Virus record (IMG/VR): IMGVR_UViG_3300050821_005877
Location: 1-50,260 of that record
Length of the DNA: 50,260 nucleotides
Origin: a virus
Reading direction: 5' to 3' (one strand)
Shown here in pieces: positions 25,292-32,866 of this stretch (position 1 is the first letter of the stretch; each line of letters starts with the position of its first letter). The notes beneath the pieces are model-generated. The model saw only the letters and a list, made by a program, of their open reading frames with translations, ran no database searches and was not told the origin of the DNA. Both the position numbers and the translations under genes were made by a program.

Positions 25292-25789
25292 GTGACGGCC
25301 AAAGTGTGGAACGTCGGCGACGTGCTCACCGCGAGCGATATCAATGTGTTCCTGGTGGCGCTGTCCGGGGTGAAGTCCGCCAACCAGATCATCAGTTCGC
25401 AGACCACGCTGGTCAACGATGCGGACATGCGGTTCCCCGTCGCCGCGAACTCGATCTACGAGTTCCATGTGTACCTGCGGTACGCCTCCCCCACCGGCGG
25501 TGACTGGAAGTCGTCGTTCACCGTCCCCGCCGGGGCCACGGCGATCTTCCAGCGGTTCGGCACCGACGCGTCCGGGATCCTGGTCGGCACCGGGGAGAAC
25601 CTCGACACCAACAGCGTCACCAGCCAGGGCCAGGGCGCGTCCACCCACCAGAACGCCCAGTTCTGGGGCACCATCGTCACCGCCAGCACCGCCGGGAACC
25701 TGATCTTCCAGTGGGCACAAAATACCTCAAATGCGGGCAATACGACCTTGTTCGCGAACTCGTACCTGACCGGCCGCAGGATCGGCTGA
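25292..25789 (+). CDS. Minor tail protein
   Basis: 165 residues from a GTG behind ccaggaggtac. It begins KVWNVGDVLTASDINVFLVAL, the usual start of small tip proteins in actinophages (V...G..LTASD.N), followed by a beta-sandwich with IYEFHVYLRYASP and AQFWGTIVTASTAGNLIFQWAQ, resembling the C-terminal head domain of fibres. It lies directly after the hub, so it is probably a tip or fibre-head component. Confidence 0.8.
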   Translation: MTAKVWNVGDVLTASDINVFLVALSGVKSANQIISSQTTLVNDADMRFPVAANSIYEFHVYLRYASPTGGDWKSSFTVPAGATAIFQRFGTDASGILVGTGENLDTNSVTSQGQGASTHQNAQFWGTIVTASTAGNLIFQWAQNTSNAGNTTLFANSYLTGRRIG

Positions 25790-25790
25790 C

Positions 25791-26084
25791 ATGACCCCCG
25801 CCCGCGCCCCGGTAGAGGCGAAAACGCAGGCTGCCGGGCTCGCCGGGGTCGTCTCCGGCGCCGCCATCTGGCTGCTGCAAACGTACGTGTTCAAGGGGAA
25901 CATCGACCCGGGACTGGTGTCGCTGATCTACGCCGCCGTCCCCGGCATCCTCGCGTTCGCCGCCGCGTACCTCGCCCCGCACCAGGTGCGCCCCGGTGAC
26001 CCGGTGCCCCCGGTGCTGCCGCCCGTGGTGAGCATGACCCCGGTGCCGCCGCCCATGCCACCACCCACCGGAGGCCAGATATGA
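25791..26084 (+). CDS. Probable holin
   Basis: 97 residues with two hydrophobic helices (about residues 15-31, AAGLAGVVSGAAIWLLQTYVF, and 41-61, LVSLIYAAVPGILAFAAAYLA) joined by a short loop, then a Pro-rich tail (PPVLPPVVSMTPVPPP). It sits between the tail genes and lysin-like genes, the usual place. Two-helix holins of this size are common in actinophages. The stop overlaps the next ATG. Confidence 0.75.
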   Translation: MTPARAPVEAKTQAAGLAGVVSGAAIWLLQTYVFKGNIDPGLVSLIYAAVPGILAFAAAYLAPHQVRPGDPVPPVLPPVVSMTPVPPPMPPPTGGQI

Positions 26085-26227
26085 CCCGGGCGGCCGACTA
26101 TTACGAAACGCGCTGCACCTACTGCGAGGCACCTCTGCGCAGGGACGGCAGTTGCTGCATGTGGCTCGGGGAACCTCATGATCTGCCCTACCGGGACCGG
26201 AAGACGGCCACAGGGAGCCAGAAATGA
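26081..26227 (+). CDS. 48-aa Cys-rich protein
   Basis: Starts MTRAADYYETRCTYCEAPLR and continues with DGSCCMWLGEPHDLPYR. CTYC and a CC pair suggest a small zinc-binding fold. It has ATGA overlaps on both sides (holin and lysin), so it is probably a translated link in the lysis operon. Function unknown. Confidence 0.6.
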   Translation: MTRAADYYETRCTYCEAPLRRDGSCCMWLGEPHDLPYRDRKTATGSQK

Positions 26228-26718
26228 CCCGCATCATGCGCGACTCCACCACCCCGGGAGACATCCCGACCCACGGGCTTGACATTGTCGCGGGGTACGT
26301 GAATGGGTCGTTCGCCTGGAAGCCCGCGGACTTCGACCGGTTCCGCCACGCCGCGCACGCCCGCATCGACGTCAACGGAACCGCAGCCGCCGGCGCCGGC
26401 ATCCTCGACGTCGAAACCGGCGACGCCACCCCCGCCACCGCCGTCACCTGGGTCAAAGCCCGGCACAAGGCCCTCCCCGGCGCGTACGCGGTCATCTACT
26501 GCAACCGCGCCACCCTCACCCCCCTGTTCAACGCCATGAACGCCGCCGGGCTGCACGTCGTCACCGACTTCCACCTGTGGATCGCCACCCTCGACGGCAC
26601 CAAAACCGTCCACGACATGACCGGCGTCGTCGCCGTCCAGTACGCCGGCGAAGCGCAAACCGGCGGCCACTACGACGAGTCACTCGTTTTCGACGACGAG
26701 TGGCATCCCAGCGCGTGA
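26224..26718 (+). CDS. GH25/DUF1906-like cell-wall hydrolase
   Basis: 164 residues. A TIM-barrel-like glycosidase with GLDIVAGYVNGSFAW, RIDVNGTAAAGAGILDVETGDATP (the D-x-E pair typical of GH25 muramidases), AYAVIYCNRATLTPLF and DFHLWIATLDGT, ending VAVQYAGEAQTGGHYDESL. Adjacent to the holin, it is a likely endolysin component. It is shorter than full GH25 lysins (about 190 residues) and has no wall-binding domain. Confidence 0.75.
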   Translation: MTRIMRDSTTPGDIPTHGLDIVAGYVNGSFAWKPADFDRFRHAAHARIDVNGTAAAGAGILDVETGDATPATAVTWVKARHKALPGAYAVIYCNRATLTPLFNAMNAAGLHVVTDFHLWIATLDGTKTVHDMTGVVAVQYAGEAQTGGHYDESLVFDDEWHPSA

Positions 26719-26722
26719 GTTC

Positions 26723-26950
26723 TCAGGTCGCCTGCGGGTCCTGGCCGGCCAGGATATCCAGGCAGCACTGAAGCCCCTCGTCGTGGGCGTTGCACATGAA
26801 GAAACCATCGGGATCGGCACCGTGGCCGAGGCGGTTCAGTTCCGCCTTGATCTCAGGTGGCAGACGGCGGGACAGGCCGCGCAACTGCTCCATGCGGGCG
26901 CGCAGTTTCGCCGCGCCCGCTTCCAGCGCAACGACCTCATCTGGCGTCAT
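26723..26950 (-). CDS. Small reverse-strand coiled-coil protein in lysis cassette
   Basis: 75 residues including the start (MTPDEVVALEAGAAKLRARM), a heptad-like helix to about residue 43 (EQLRGLSRRLPPEIKAELNRL), then FFMCNAHDEGLQCCLDILAG with three Cys. It is convergent with the lysin and divergent from the papain-like gene. The amino-acid use is ordinary, unlike antisense shadows. Function unknown; expression independent of the lysis genes is implied by strand. Confidence 0.6.
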   Translation of the reverse strand: MTPDEVVALEAGAAKLRARMEQLRGLSRRLPPEIKAELNRLGHGADPDGFFMCNAHDEGLQCCLDILAGQDPQAT

Positions 26951-26976
26951 GACTGCACCATACTCAGGGAGGCGCT

Positions 26977-27534
26977 GTGACCGCTGAACCGCTGCTGCGG
27001 CTCATCACCGCGCCGCCGCAGCCCGGCGACGTCCTCGTTACCGCCGGCACCTCGGACACCGCCAAGCTCATCGAACTCGGCGCCGTCCTCGCCGGCGAAC
27101 CCGCCGCCTCCCACGTCGCCGTCATGCACCACCTGGACGCCGCCGGGGTGCCATGGGCCATCGAGGCGAGACCGGGAGGCGTGGGGTGGGCGGATGCTAG
27201 GGCCTACCTGAACGACCCGCGCACCATCGCCAACAGCACCCAGCCCAAGACGGCCCAGCAGCGGGCGCAGGTGTGCTACCTCGCCGTCAAGCTCCTGGGT
27301 ACTGCCTACGACTGGGAGGGCGGCATCGCCGAAGACGCGTTCAACGCGCTCGGCCTCGGCGCGCTGTGGGCCGAGAAGGACCCCGCCACCGGGCTCGTGC
27401 CAGGGCACGTTGTGTGTTCGTCCCTTGCTGCTTGGGTGTACGACAAGGTCGGGCTGGCCGCACCGCACCCGAACGACTGGCGGCACGTTACGCCAGGGGC
27501 GTGGGCGGAATTTGTGACCGCCGCGGCCTGGTAA
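26977..27534 (+). CDS. Permuted papain-like (NlpC/P60 superfamily) hydrolase
   Basis: 185 residues from a GTG. Motif order is His first (PAASHVAVMHH, about residue 46), Cys later (HVVCSSLAAWVYDKVGL, about residue 147), the circularly permuted arrangement of YiiX/NlpC-P60 relatives, followed by an RHVTPGAWAEFV end. Members cleave amide bonds in cell-wall peptides or lipids. Next to the holin and muramidase it could be the second lytic activity. No signal peptide is visible. Confidence 0.7.
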   Translation: MTAEPLLRLITAPPQPGDVLVTAGTSDTAKLIELGAVLAGEPAASHVAVMHHLDAAGVPWAIEARPGGVGWADARAYLNDPRTIANSTQPKTAQQRAQVCYLAVKLLGTAYDWEGGIAEDAFNALGLGALWAEKDPATGLVPGHVVCSSLAAWVYDKVGLAAPHPNDWRHVTPGAWAEFVTAAAW

Positions 27535-27568
27535 CAGCAGCAACAGCACGGACCGTTGGGGGGCCACA

Positions 27569-28501
27569 GTGGCTAACGGCGGTGAGCCGATGGAAGACGA
27601 AGCCGCCGCCGCGAACGCGGCCTCCCGGCAGTACGACTGGAGACCGCGGCCTGATCCAACAGTTTTGACTACGGCTCAGCTCCGCGAAACCGAAGCCGCG
27701 GTCCTGCGGACCCTCGCCGAACGGATCGCCGGGCTCCGGGAACTGATCGAGCAGCGTCTCGACGGGATGGACCAGGCCACCATCCTGCTCGCCGAGCGGA
27801 TCGGCAAGATCGACCCCGAACTGGCGCAGGGCCGCACCGCGCTCCGGGCGGAAACCGCCTCGGCCATCGTCAACCTGCGGGAACTCCTCGAATCCCGCAT
27901 CGACGCCATCGACCGGGCCACCAGGCTCCTCGCCGCCACCCAGGACAAAATCCCCTCCGAGGTGGACAAGGCCGTCAGCGGCCTCCGCGAACTGCTCGGC
28001 GCCCGGATCGACGGGATGGACGTCGCCACCAAGGTGCTGGCCGACTCGGTGGCGAAGTTCCCCACTGACATTGACCGGGCCGTCACCTCCGCCAAAGACC
28101 TCATCCAGTCGCAGCTCCGCAACGTCCAGGACACGTCCCTGGAAAAGTTCAGCGCGATCGACGGGACGTTCGCCTCTAACGCCCTGGCCCTGACCGCGGC
28201 CCTCGCCGCGCAGAAGGAAGCGGCGGCGGAACAGAACAAGTCGAACACCCTGGCGATCACCAAGTCCGAGCAGGCCACCAAGGAAACCATCGGGGCCAAC
28301 GCGGCGCAGACCACTGCGGGGCTGGCCTCGCAGGCGGCCACCATCTCCGACCTGAAGGAACGAGTGGTGCGCATCGAGTCCATGGGCGTCGGCGCGGCCG
28401 GGCAGCGCACGGAACGGCGCCTCGACTACGGGACGCTCATCGCCGCCGTGGCGATCCTGGTGTCCCTCGCCACCGTCCTCGTCGTCGCGTTCAAGCCCTA
28501 G
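27569..28501 (+). CDS. Coiled-coil protein with C-terminal membrane anchor
   Basis: 310 residues from GTG 27569. Residues about 38-190 are built of repeats of the form LREL(I/L)E.R(L/I)D.(M/I)D.AT.LLA..., about 40-50 residues apart (three copies), predicted as long helices. Residues about 200-280 are more Ala/Thr-rich helix, and 287-308 (YGTLIAAVAILVSLATVLVVA) form a single membrane span at the very end. Similar proteins end the late operon of many actinophages, beside lysis genes, with unknown role; a part in membrane disruption is plausible but unproven. Confidence 0.8.
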   Translation: MANGGEPMEDEAAAANAASRQYDWRPRPDPTVLTTAQLRETEAAVLRTLAERIAGLRELIEQRLDGMDQATILLAERIGKIDPELAQGRTALRAETASAIVNLRELLESRIDAIDRATRLLAATQDKIPSEVDKAVSGLRELLGARIDGMDVATKVLADSVAKFPTDIDRAVTSAKDLIQSQLRNVQDTSLEKFSAIDGTFASNALALTAALAAQKEAAAEQNKSNTLAITKSEQATKETIGANAAQTTAGLASQAATISDLKERVVRIESMGVGAAGQRTERRLDYGTLIAAVAILVSLATVLVVAFKP

Positions 28502-28504
28502 GCA

Positions 28505-28552
28505 ACCCCCGCCCCCTCCCGGGTACCAGCACAGCCGGGAGGGGGCGGGGGT
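28505..28552 (+). terminator. Perfect 18-bp stem terminator of the late operon
   Basis: ACCCCCGCCCCCTCCCGG (28505-28522), a 12-base loop and the exact reverse complement (28535-28552). It lies just past the stop at 28501, where the late operon meets the reverse-strand module. No T-run follows, but the stem is unusually strong and symmetric, so it could stop transcription from both sides. Confidence 0.85.
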
Positions 28553-28728
28553 CACTTTGCGTTAGGGGGGTCCGGCGGGCCGGGCAGCTGCGGCCACGGG
28601 TCGGCCAGTTCCACCAGGGTGACCTTGTACGGGGTGTCCCGGTTCACCGCGTCCGCCGCCGCCGCCATCACCGCTGACGGGCGGCTGTCATCGGGGACCT
28701 CAATCCGCATCCTGACGAACACAATCAC
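28552..28728 (-). CDS. 58-aa protein, unknown
   Basis: From a GTG: MIVFVRMRIEVPDDSRPSAV, a helix AAAADAVNRDTPYKVTLVEL, then ADPWPQLPGPPDPPN. It has a beta-alpha-beta look. It is the last gene of the reverse module; its stop touches the terminator stem, and its start overlaps the stop of the previous gene by GTGA. No family recognised. Confidence 0.6.
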   Translation of the reverse strand: MIVFVRMRIEVPDDSRPSAVMAAAADAVNRDTPYKVTLVELADPWPQLPGPPDPPNAK

Positions 28729-28895
28729 GACGCGACCTCCAGGACGGGCTCAGCGTCGCCCTGGTCGCGGCAGCATTCGCGCCGGGCGGGGCACTTCTCG
28801 TCGTGGGCCCGCTGGTCCAGGTGCGCCACCGTGCACCAGCACTGCTTGCAGGTGGTCAGCGTGGTCAGCAGCGGCGACAGCGGCTGGTACGGCAC
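28725..28895 (-). CDS. 56-aa zinc-type protein
   Basis: A GTG at 28895 behind GGGAGG starts a protein with CKQCWCTVAHLDQRAHDEKCPARRECC, a Cys/His set suited to zinc. An ATG at 28931 would add 12 residues but has no ribosome site. It overlaps the 3' third of the membrane gene at 28750 in another frame; this frame has the more protein-like composition there. Confidence 0.6.
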   Translation of the reverse strand: MPYQPLSPLLTTLTTCKQCWCTVAHLDQRAHDEKCPARRECCRDQGDAEPVLEVAS

Positions 28896-29178
28896 GTGCG
28901 TCCCTCCCGTAACTCCGAACGTCCAGGGCAATTGTGGCAGCCTCCAGCGCCCTGCGATCCCGGGCCAGGGACACCAGTGCGGCCACTCCCATCAGCATCA
29001 GCCACCCGGCCAGCAGCAGCCACGCGCCATACCCCGCGATGATCACCCACGCGATGCCCGCGGCGAGCACGACCGCCGCCACCCATTTCACGGCGGGGTC
29101 TGCGCCGCGGCCGACTGCGCTGCGGCCGGGGTCATGCGGGCAGGAACACATCGGCGGCATGTTACTAGGCGTGCACAT
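28750..29178 (-). CDS. Small membrane protein of the transfer module
   Basis: 142 residues from an ATG behind GGAG. It has a Cys-containing start (MCTPSNMPPMCSCPHDP), then two hydrophobic helices (VKWVAAVVLAAGIAWVIIAG; WLLLAGWLMLMGVAALVSLA) and a charged helix. The last about 48 residues overlap the gene at 28725 and look like read-through, so either the tail is not functional or a frameshift lies near 28900. Resembles small membrane proteins found beside TraB-like genes. Confidence 0.55.
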   Translation of the reverse strand: MCTPSNMPPMCSCPHDPGRSAVGRGADPAVKWVAAVVLAAGIAWVIIAGYGAWLLLAGWLMLMGVAALVSLARDRRALEAATIALDVRSYGRDARAVPAAVAAADHADHLQAVLVHGGAPGPAGPRREVPRPARMLPRPGRR

Positions 29179-29412
29179 CTACTTCTCCTTCAGATCGGGG
29201 CGCACGAGCCGCGCGCCTCTTCTCAGCTGGCGGGGCTTCTTGCCGCCGTCACACCACCGGCAGTCGTCGTAGAACTTCTCGCCGGACAGCCTGCTCTTGC
29301 CCGTCCCCTTGCACGCCCAGCACTTCTTCCACGGCCGGAACGCCAGGTCGACTGCCCGCCACACCCCGGCGGCGAGGACCACGGCCACGGCCAGCCACCC
29401 CCCCACCGTCAC
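29179..29412 (-). CDS. Membrane-anchored zinc-ribbon protein
   Basis: 77 residues: an N-terminal membrane span (MTVGGWLAVAVVLAAGVWRAV), then WKKCWACKGTGKSRLSG and DCRWCDGGKK, two C-x2-C knuckles with the C-x2-C-x-G-x-G spacing of DnaJ-like zinc ribbons. Proteins with this plan are frequent next to TraB/SpdB genes in Streptomyces integrative elements (recalled, not searched). The GTG start overlaps the stop of the ORF at 29409. Confidence 0.7.
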   Translation of the reverse strand: MTVGGWLAVAVVLAAGVWRAVDLAFRPWKKCWACKGTGKSRLSGEKFYDDCRWCDGGKKPRQLRRGARLVRPDLKEK

Positions 29413-29597
29413 ACACCGTCACCGATTACAGGGTGCCACCACCACCAGGGGCCCCGGACAGTGTCACTCTCCGTGTAGGACACGGGCTGTGACACTGTCC
29501 CACGTTGTCCCAGGCCACAGGCGAAACAGCGCGGCGAAGCCGCGCCCAGCGGGCGGGCGTTTCGCCCCTGTATTCTCGGGGGCCCCAAATCGGTCAC
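29409..29597 (-). CDS. Possible 62-aa coupled ORF across a hairpin
   Basis: MTDLGPPRIQGRNARPLGAA, a CFAC pair, then SYTESDTVRGPWWWWHPV. It fits the gap between two genes exactly, with ATGA and GTGA overlaps at its ends, which favours translation. However, the middle is dictated by the inverted repeat at 29456-29500 and the composition is unusual, so it may only be spacing around a DNA or RNA element. Confidence 0.3.
   Translation of the reverse strand: MTDLGPPRIQGRNARPLGAASPRCFACGLGQRGTVSQPVSYTESDTVRGPWWWWHPVIGDGV
29456..29500. repeat. 45-bp nested perfect inverted repeat
   Basis: GGACAGTGTCAC (29456-29467) pairs perfectly with GTGACACTGTCC (29489-29500). Inside, CCGTGT and ACACGG pair around a 3-base loop, separated by symmetric 3-base bulges. 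The result is an 18-bp hairpin with one internal loop. It lies within the reverse transfer module between the HNH-like and membrane zinc-ribbon genes. It could be a transfer or replication origin structure, operator or RNA element. Confidence 0.8.
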
Positions 29598-30334
29598 TGT
29601 GCGTCACTATTCCGGCGGGACGCTTCCCGGCGATTTATCACCCTGCGTAGCCATGACCCTGTGTGACCAGCGGCGCGGGCTGCGGCGTTCAGCTCCTCCT
29701 CCACGACGACCAGGCGCGGGCACGGGCCGGCGTGCACGTGCAGGCCACCCTTGGTCACCGCCAGCCGGTACACCCCGGCCGGCGGGTAATCCAGGTCATC
29801 CGCCACCTGGTCGAGCATCTTCCCCCCCGCCAGTTCCCCCGCCGCCGCGACGCCCATCGCCGTCATGCAGTCGGGGCAGTTCCGTGCCCGGCCGCGGTGG
29901 CCCATGCCGCACCGGGGGCACGTCCTCTCCGGCCTTGGGGGCCGCGCCGCGGCCATGTCCGCCAGGTTGCGCCCGCGGGTTCCCCACTGGATGTTCTCCG
30001 GCCACCGGTTGTCCTGCGGCCCTCCCGGGCCGTGGCAGCACTCCTCCCACGCCTCCGGGTCGCGGTCATGGGACCGCAGGACCCCCGAGTGCATGGTGAC
30101 CGTCTTCTTAGTGCCGTCATCCAGGCGGATGTCCACCAGGACGTACCCCTGGTTGTTCAGCCTCGTCGCCAGCTCCTTGCCGGGGTAGAACTTGCCGCCG
30201 ATCGTCCGGTCCACCGACCGGGCCTTCCCGCGGTGGGAGAACTCGTAGTACCCCGCGCCCGGGTACGGCATCCACTCCTGGCCGGGGGGCGGGTTGTCCG
30301 GCGGCCTGCCTGTCAGGGTGTCACTGTCTGTCAT
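29594..30334 (-). CDS. NUMOD4-HNH-like nuclease with zinc and C-terminal helical region
   Basis: 246 residues from ATG 30334 (ATGA overlap with the translocase stop). Residues about 20-60 (EWMPYPGAGYYEFSHRGKARSVDR) match the NUMOD4 DNA-binding motif. About 60-125 (VTMHSGVLRSH, WEECCHGPGGPQDNRWPENIQWGTRGRNL) match an HNH_3 nuclease: His, Asn and the W/GT.R.N end. A zinc pair follows (CPRCGMGHRGRARNCPDC), then a GVYRLAVTKGG part. It is probably a site-specific endonuclease, either homing type or serving DNA transfer. Confidence 0.75.
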   Translation of the reverse strand: MTDSDTLTGRPPDNPPPGQEWMPYPGAGYYEFSHRGKARSVDRTIGGKFYPGKELATRLNNQGYVLVDIRLDDGTKKTVTMHSGVLRSHDRDPEAWEECCHGPGGPQDNRWPENIQWGTRGRNLADMAAARPPRPERTCPRCGMGHRGRARNCPDCMTAMGVAAAGELAGGKMLDQVADDLDYPPAGVYRLAVTKGGLHVHAGPCPRLVVVEEELNAAARAAGHTGSWLRRVINRREASRRNSDAQ

Positions 30335-32085
30335 CGGAGCACCTTCTCCTTCTCCCACGCGTCCAGGTCGCTCGGCCGGTACCGCTTGGCGACACCGGAA
30401 CCGTCCTCCGGGTTCAGCGGCACCGGGAATCCCGGGCGCTGCGCTTCCTTCCGCGCCGACTCCAGGCTGCGGCGCAGCACACTCTCAGCGATGGCCTGCG
30501 CGAGGGTCATTCCTAGGACATTCGGCTGGTCAGGGCTCATATGGATGGCGTCAGGAGCTGGGACAGGCAGTTCCGCGGGGGACGCGGCACCGGGCATATC
30601 CAGGGGGCAGCCGGTGACGGTGCCGCCGACCGCCAGCTCACGCACCTGCTCCAGGTCCATCAGCGGCACCTGGGTTTCGCTGACCCCGCCGGACGCGATG
30701 CACTGAACCCTGCCGGGCACAGACGGTGACGGCGGCATGGGCACGTCACCCGCCTGCATCTTCCACGAGTTCTGCGTGTACCGGGCCAGGCACCGCACCC
30801 CGATGTTCTCCCGCACCGACCCGCCACCGAGCGTCTCCGCGGTCAGCTGCTGCCCGATGACGATCAGGTGCATCTTCACCGCCCGGCCAGCGAACGCCAC
30901 CCCCCCGAACGCGGTCAGCGCCGGGGACTTCTTCACGTCCTCCTTGTCCCGGACGTCAGCCCAGTGCTGCTTCAGCAGCGGGGTGGCCAGGTTCATCTCC
31001 TCCGCCACGATCCACAACCGGGGGCCGACATCCTTGAGCAGGTCACCTTTCGCATTGATGACGCGCTCCGCGGCGAGGGTGCGGGACGACAGTTCCCGGC
31101 CCAGCCACAGCATCGCCTCATGCAGGTCCGGTATCCACCGGGCATACCGGACGTTCGGCAGCAGCCCGTACTCGGCGTCCATGTCCTTGAATGCCCACGG
31201 ATGACTGAAATGCTTGGCGTCCAGAATCAGGGCGATGTCACCCTGCCGCAACCGCTGCACCAGCCAGAACGCCGCCAGGTTCGACTTCCCCGCGCCCGTG
31301 CCCATGCTGATCCCGAAGTGCGGCGAGTCGGTTTCCACCGACACCTTGATGACCTCGCTGTGCTTCCCGATGCCGGTGACCAGTTCATGCGCCGCTTTGG
31401 CGGCGACCTTCGGGGCGATCTGATCCCAGGTGACCAGCGTCGGCGGCGGGTCGCTGTGCTTCACGATGATCCGCGGCTTATGCCCGGCCAGGGCGCCGAA
31501 GTCGAAGTCGGGTGCCTCCAGCTCGGGGAGCGCCACGGCCACGGCCCGCTGAACGTCGTCCCGGTTCCGGTCGCTGGCAGTGAAATCCCGCGGCGGGTAC
31601 AGCACCACCTCGGCATCCCGGTTGGTGGCGTAGTCCGGGGGGATGGCCAGCCAGTCGCCCGGCTTGGTGCTCGGCGGGAGCGCCAGCAGCGGGGCCAGCT
31701 TCCAGTGCAGCGGGCGCACCCGGGACCGGTAATGCCCCCACTCCGGCCACCACAAGGCAGCGCGGATCAGCGCGCACCCAAGGAGAACGCCCGCAACGAC
31801 GGCCATCACGCGCTCCGTGCCGCCGCGGTGGAACAGCAGCGCCCACCCTGCCGCGCCCGGCACCCAGAACATGACCACCGCGCGTTTCCACCCCGCGAGG
31901 CGCGGCCACCACGGGTTCCGGGACCAGTGGTGCGGTTCGGCTTCCGTCCCGTCGTGCCAGATCGTGGCGTCGCTGCGCCGGTGGCCGTCGAGGTGCTGCC
32001 CGGTGGCGGCCCGGACGGTGAGCTTCAGCAGCACCCACAGCGCGGCGCCGAGGGAGTCCAGGAACCCTTGGGGCTTACCCGCCAT
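30331..32085 (-). CDS. FtsK/SpoIIIE-type DNA translocase, TraB-like
   Basis: 584 residues. Membrane segments lie near residues 68-110 (AVVMFWVPGAAGWALLF, VMAVVAGVLLGCALIRAALWW). The ATPase core has Walker A GTGAGKSN (about residue 262), Walker B LWIVAEEMN (about 360) and an IVIGQQLTAETLGG region (about 410). The size and plan are those of TraB-like septal DNA translocators used by actinomycete plasmids and integrative elements to move double-stranded DNA between cells. The C-terminal 130 residues are variable and could carry a DNA-recognition helix (YRPSDLDAWEKEKVL). Some actinophages carry FtsK-like genes, so packaging or segregation roles are alternatives. Confidence 0.85.
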   Translation of the reverse strand: MAGKPQGFLDSLGAALWVLLKLTVRAATGQHLDGHRRSDATIWHDGTEAEPHHWSRNPWWPRLAGWKRAVVMFWVPGAAGWALLFHRGGTERVMAVVAGVLLGCALIRAALWWPEWGHYRSRVRPLHWKLAPLLALPPSTKPGDWLAIPPDYATNRDAEVVLYPPRDFTASDRNRDDVQRAVAVALPELEAPDFDFGALAGHKPRIIVKHSDPPPTLVTWDQIAPKVAAKAAHELVTGIGKHSEVIKVSVETDSPHFGISMGTGAGKSNLAAFWLVQRLRQGDIALILDAKHFSHPWAFKDMDAEYGLLPNVRYARWIPDLHEAMLWLGRELSSRTLAAERVINAKGDLLKDVGPRLWIVAEEMNLATPLLKQHWADVRDKEDVKKSPALTAFGGVAFAGRAVKMHLIVIGQQLTAETLGGGSVRENIGVRCLARYTQNSWKMQAGDVPMPPSPSVPGRVQCIASGGVSETQVPLMDLEQVRELAVGGTVTGCPLDMPGAASPAELPVPAPDAIHMSPDQPNVLGMTLAQAIAESVLRRSLESARKEAQRPGFPVPLNPEDGSGVAKRYRPSDLDAWEKEKVLR

Positions 32086-32806
32086 GGGTGGCGTACCCGT
32101 TGAGGTGAGTCCCGGCCGGGGCCGGGGGCATGGCGGCGTCAGCCACCCCGGCCGGGACGTGAGCAGCCGGGACGGTCCTGGAATGGTCCCGCTGGGATGA
32201 ACCGCCCCGGCTGGTCTCTTGGGTGACCTGGCCGCGCGCTTTCGCCGCCTCGCTGCGGGTCAGGCCAAAGTCTGCACGCGCCTCATTGTCGCTGTACCGG
32301 AAACGATGGTCCGCAGCCTCCCGCATGCGCGCTTTCGCCGCCTCGAAAGACGACGACGGAACCGTGCCGGGCGAAGCGGCCGGGGCGGTGCCTAGGGCGT
32401 CTAGGACGGGACCGCCCCGGCCACGCCTAACATGCCACAGCACAACCTCGGCGGCGACGAAAAACGCCACCGGCACCAGGCCGTCCATCACCGCGTCCAG
32501 CACCGAATGCGCGATCCCCGCGCCCGCGTTCATCGCCAGGGTCATCGCCACCCCCAGCAGCACCGCGCCCGTCGCCCACCTCGACCGGGGGATGTCACGG
32601 CGGGCCGCCTCCAGCAGGGCCAGGAGGCCCACCACGATCAGGCCATCCGGGAGGAACGGGTACAGGAACGCCTGCCGGTCGTGGTTCCCCGCCAGCCGGG
32701 CCACGAACAGGCCGTCGTTGTAGGAGATGACGGCGGCGATCGACGCGATGAACAACCCGGCCAGGGCGTACTGCCAGCCAGCGCGGTTGCCTGTACGGTT
32801 CGTCAT
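32075..32806 (-). CDS. DUF2637 (SpdB-like) membrane protein
   Basis: 243 residues: four hydrophobic segments between about 12 and 125 (ALAGLFIASIAAVISYNDGLF, FLPDGLIVVGLLALLEAA, ATGAVLLGVAMTLAMNAGAG, GLVPVAFFVAAEVVLWHV), then a hydrophilic tail with an HTH-like element (RYSDNEARADFGLTRSEAAKARG). This is the DUF2637 plan, known from plasmid spread (Spd) proteins of Streptomyces that act with TraB. It overlaps the translocase gene by 11 bases, which couples the two. Confidence 0.85.
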   Translation of the reverse strand: MTNRTGNRAGWQYALAGLFIASIAAVISYNDGLFVARLAGNHDRQAFLYPFLPDGLIVVGLLALLEAARRDIPRSRWATGAVLLGVAMTLAMNAGAGIAHSVLDAVMDGLVPVAFFVAAEVVLWHVRRGRGGPVLDALGTAPAASPGTVPSSSFEAAKARMREAADHRFRYSDNEARADFGLTRSEAAKARGQVTQETSRGGSSQRDHSRTVPAAHVPAGVADAAMPPAPAGTHLNGYATHGG

Positions 32807-32866
32807 GGTCCCTCCTAGCGGGGCCGGGCCCCGGGCGCACGCGGAAGCGTCCCGGGGCCACTGTCG

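Noticed and set aside
22276-25428. 1050-codon - strand frame under the tail hub gene
   Set aside because: Gly/Val/Asp/Arg-rich shadow with no recognisable motif; the third-position GC pattern belongs to the + strand hub.
28831-29478. 215-codon + frame opposite the small transfer-module genes
   Set aside because: His/Pro/Arg-rich shadow; the - strand genes have ribosome sites, coupled starts and membrane or zinc motifs.
30868-32103. 411-codon + frame opposite the FtsK-like gene
   Set aside because: Shadow of the ATPase gene, with no motif and an Arg/His/Pro composition.
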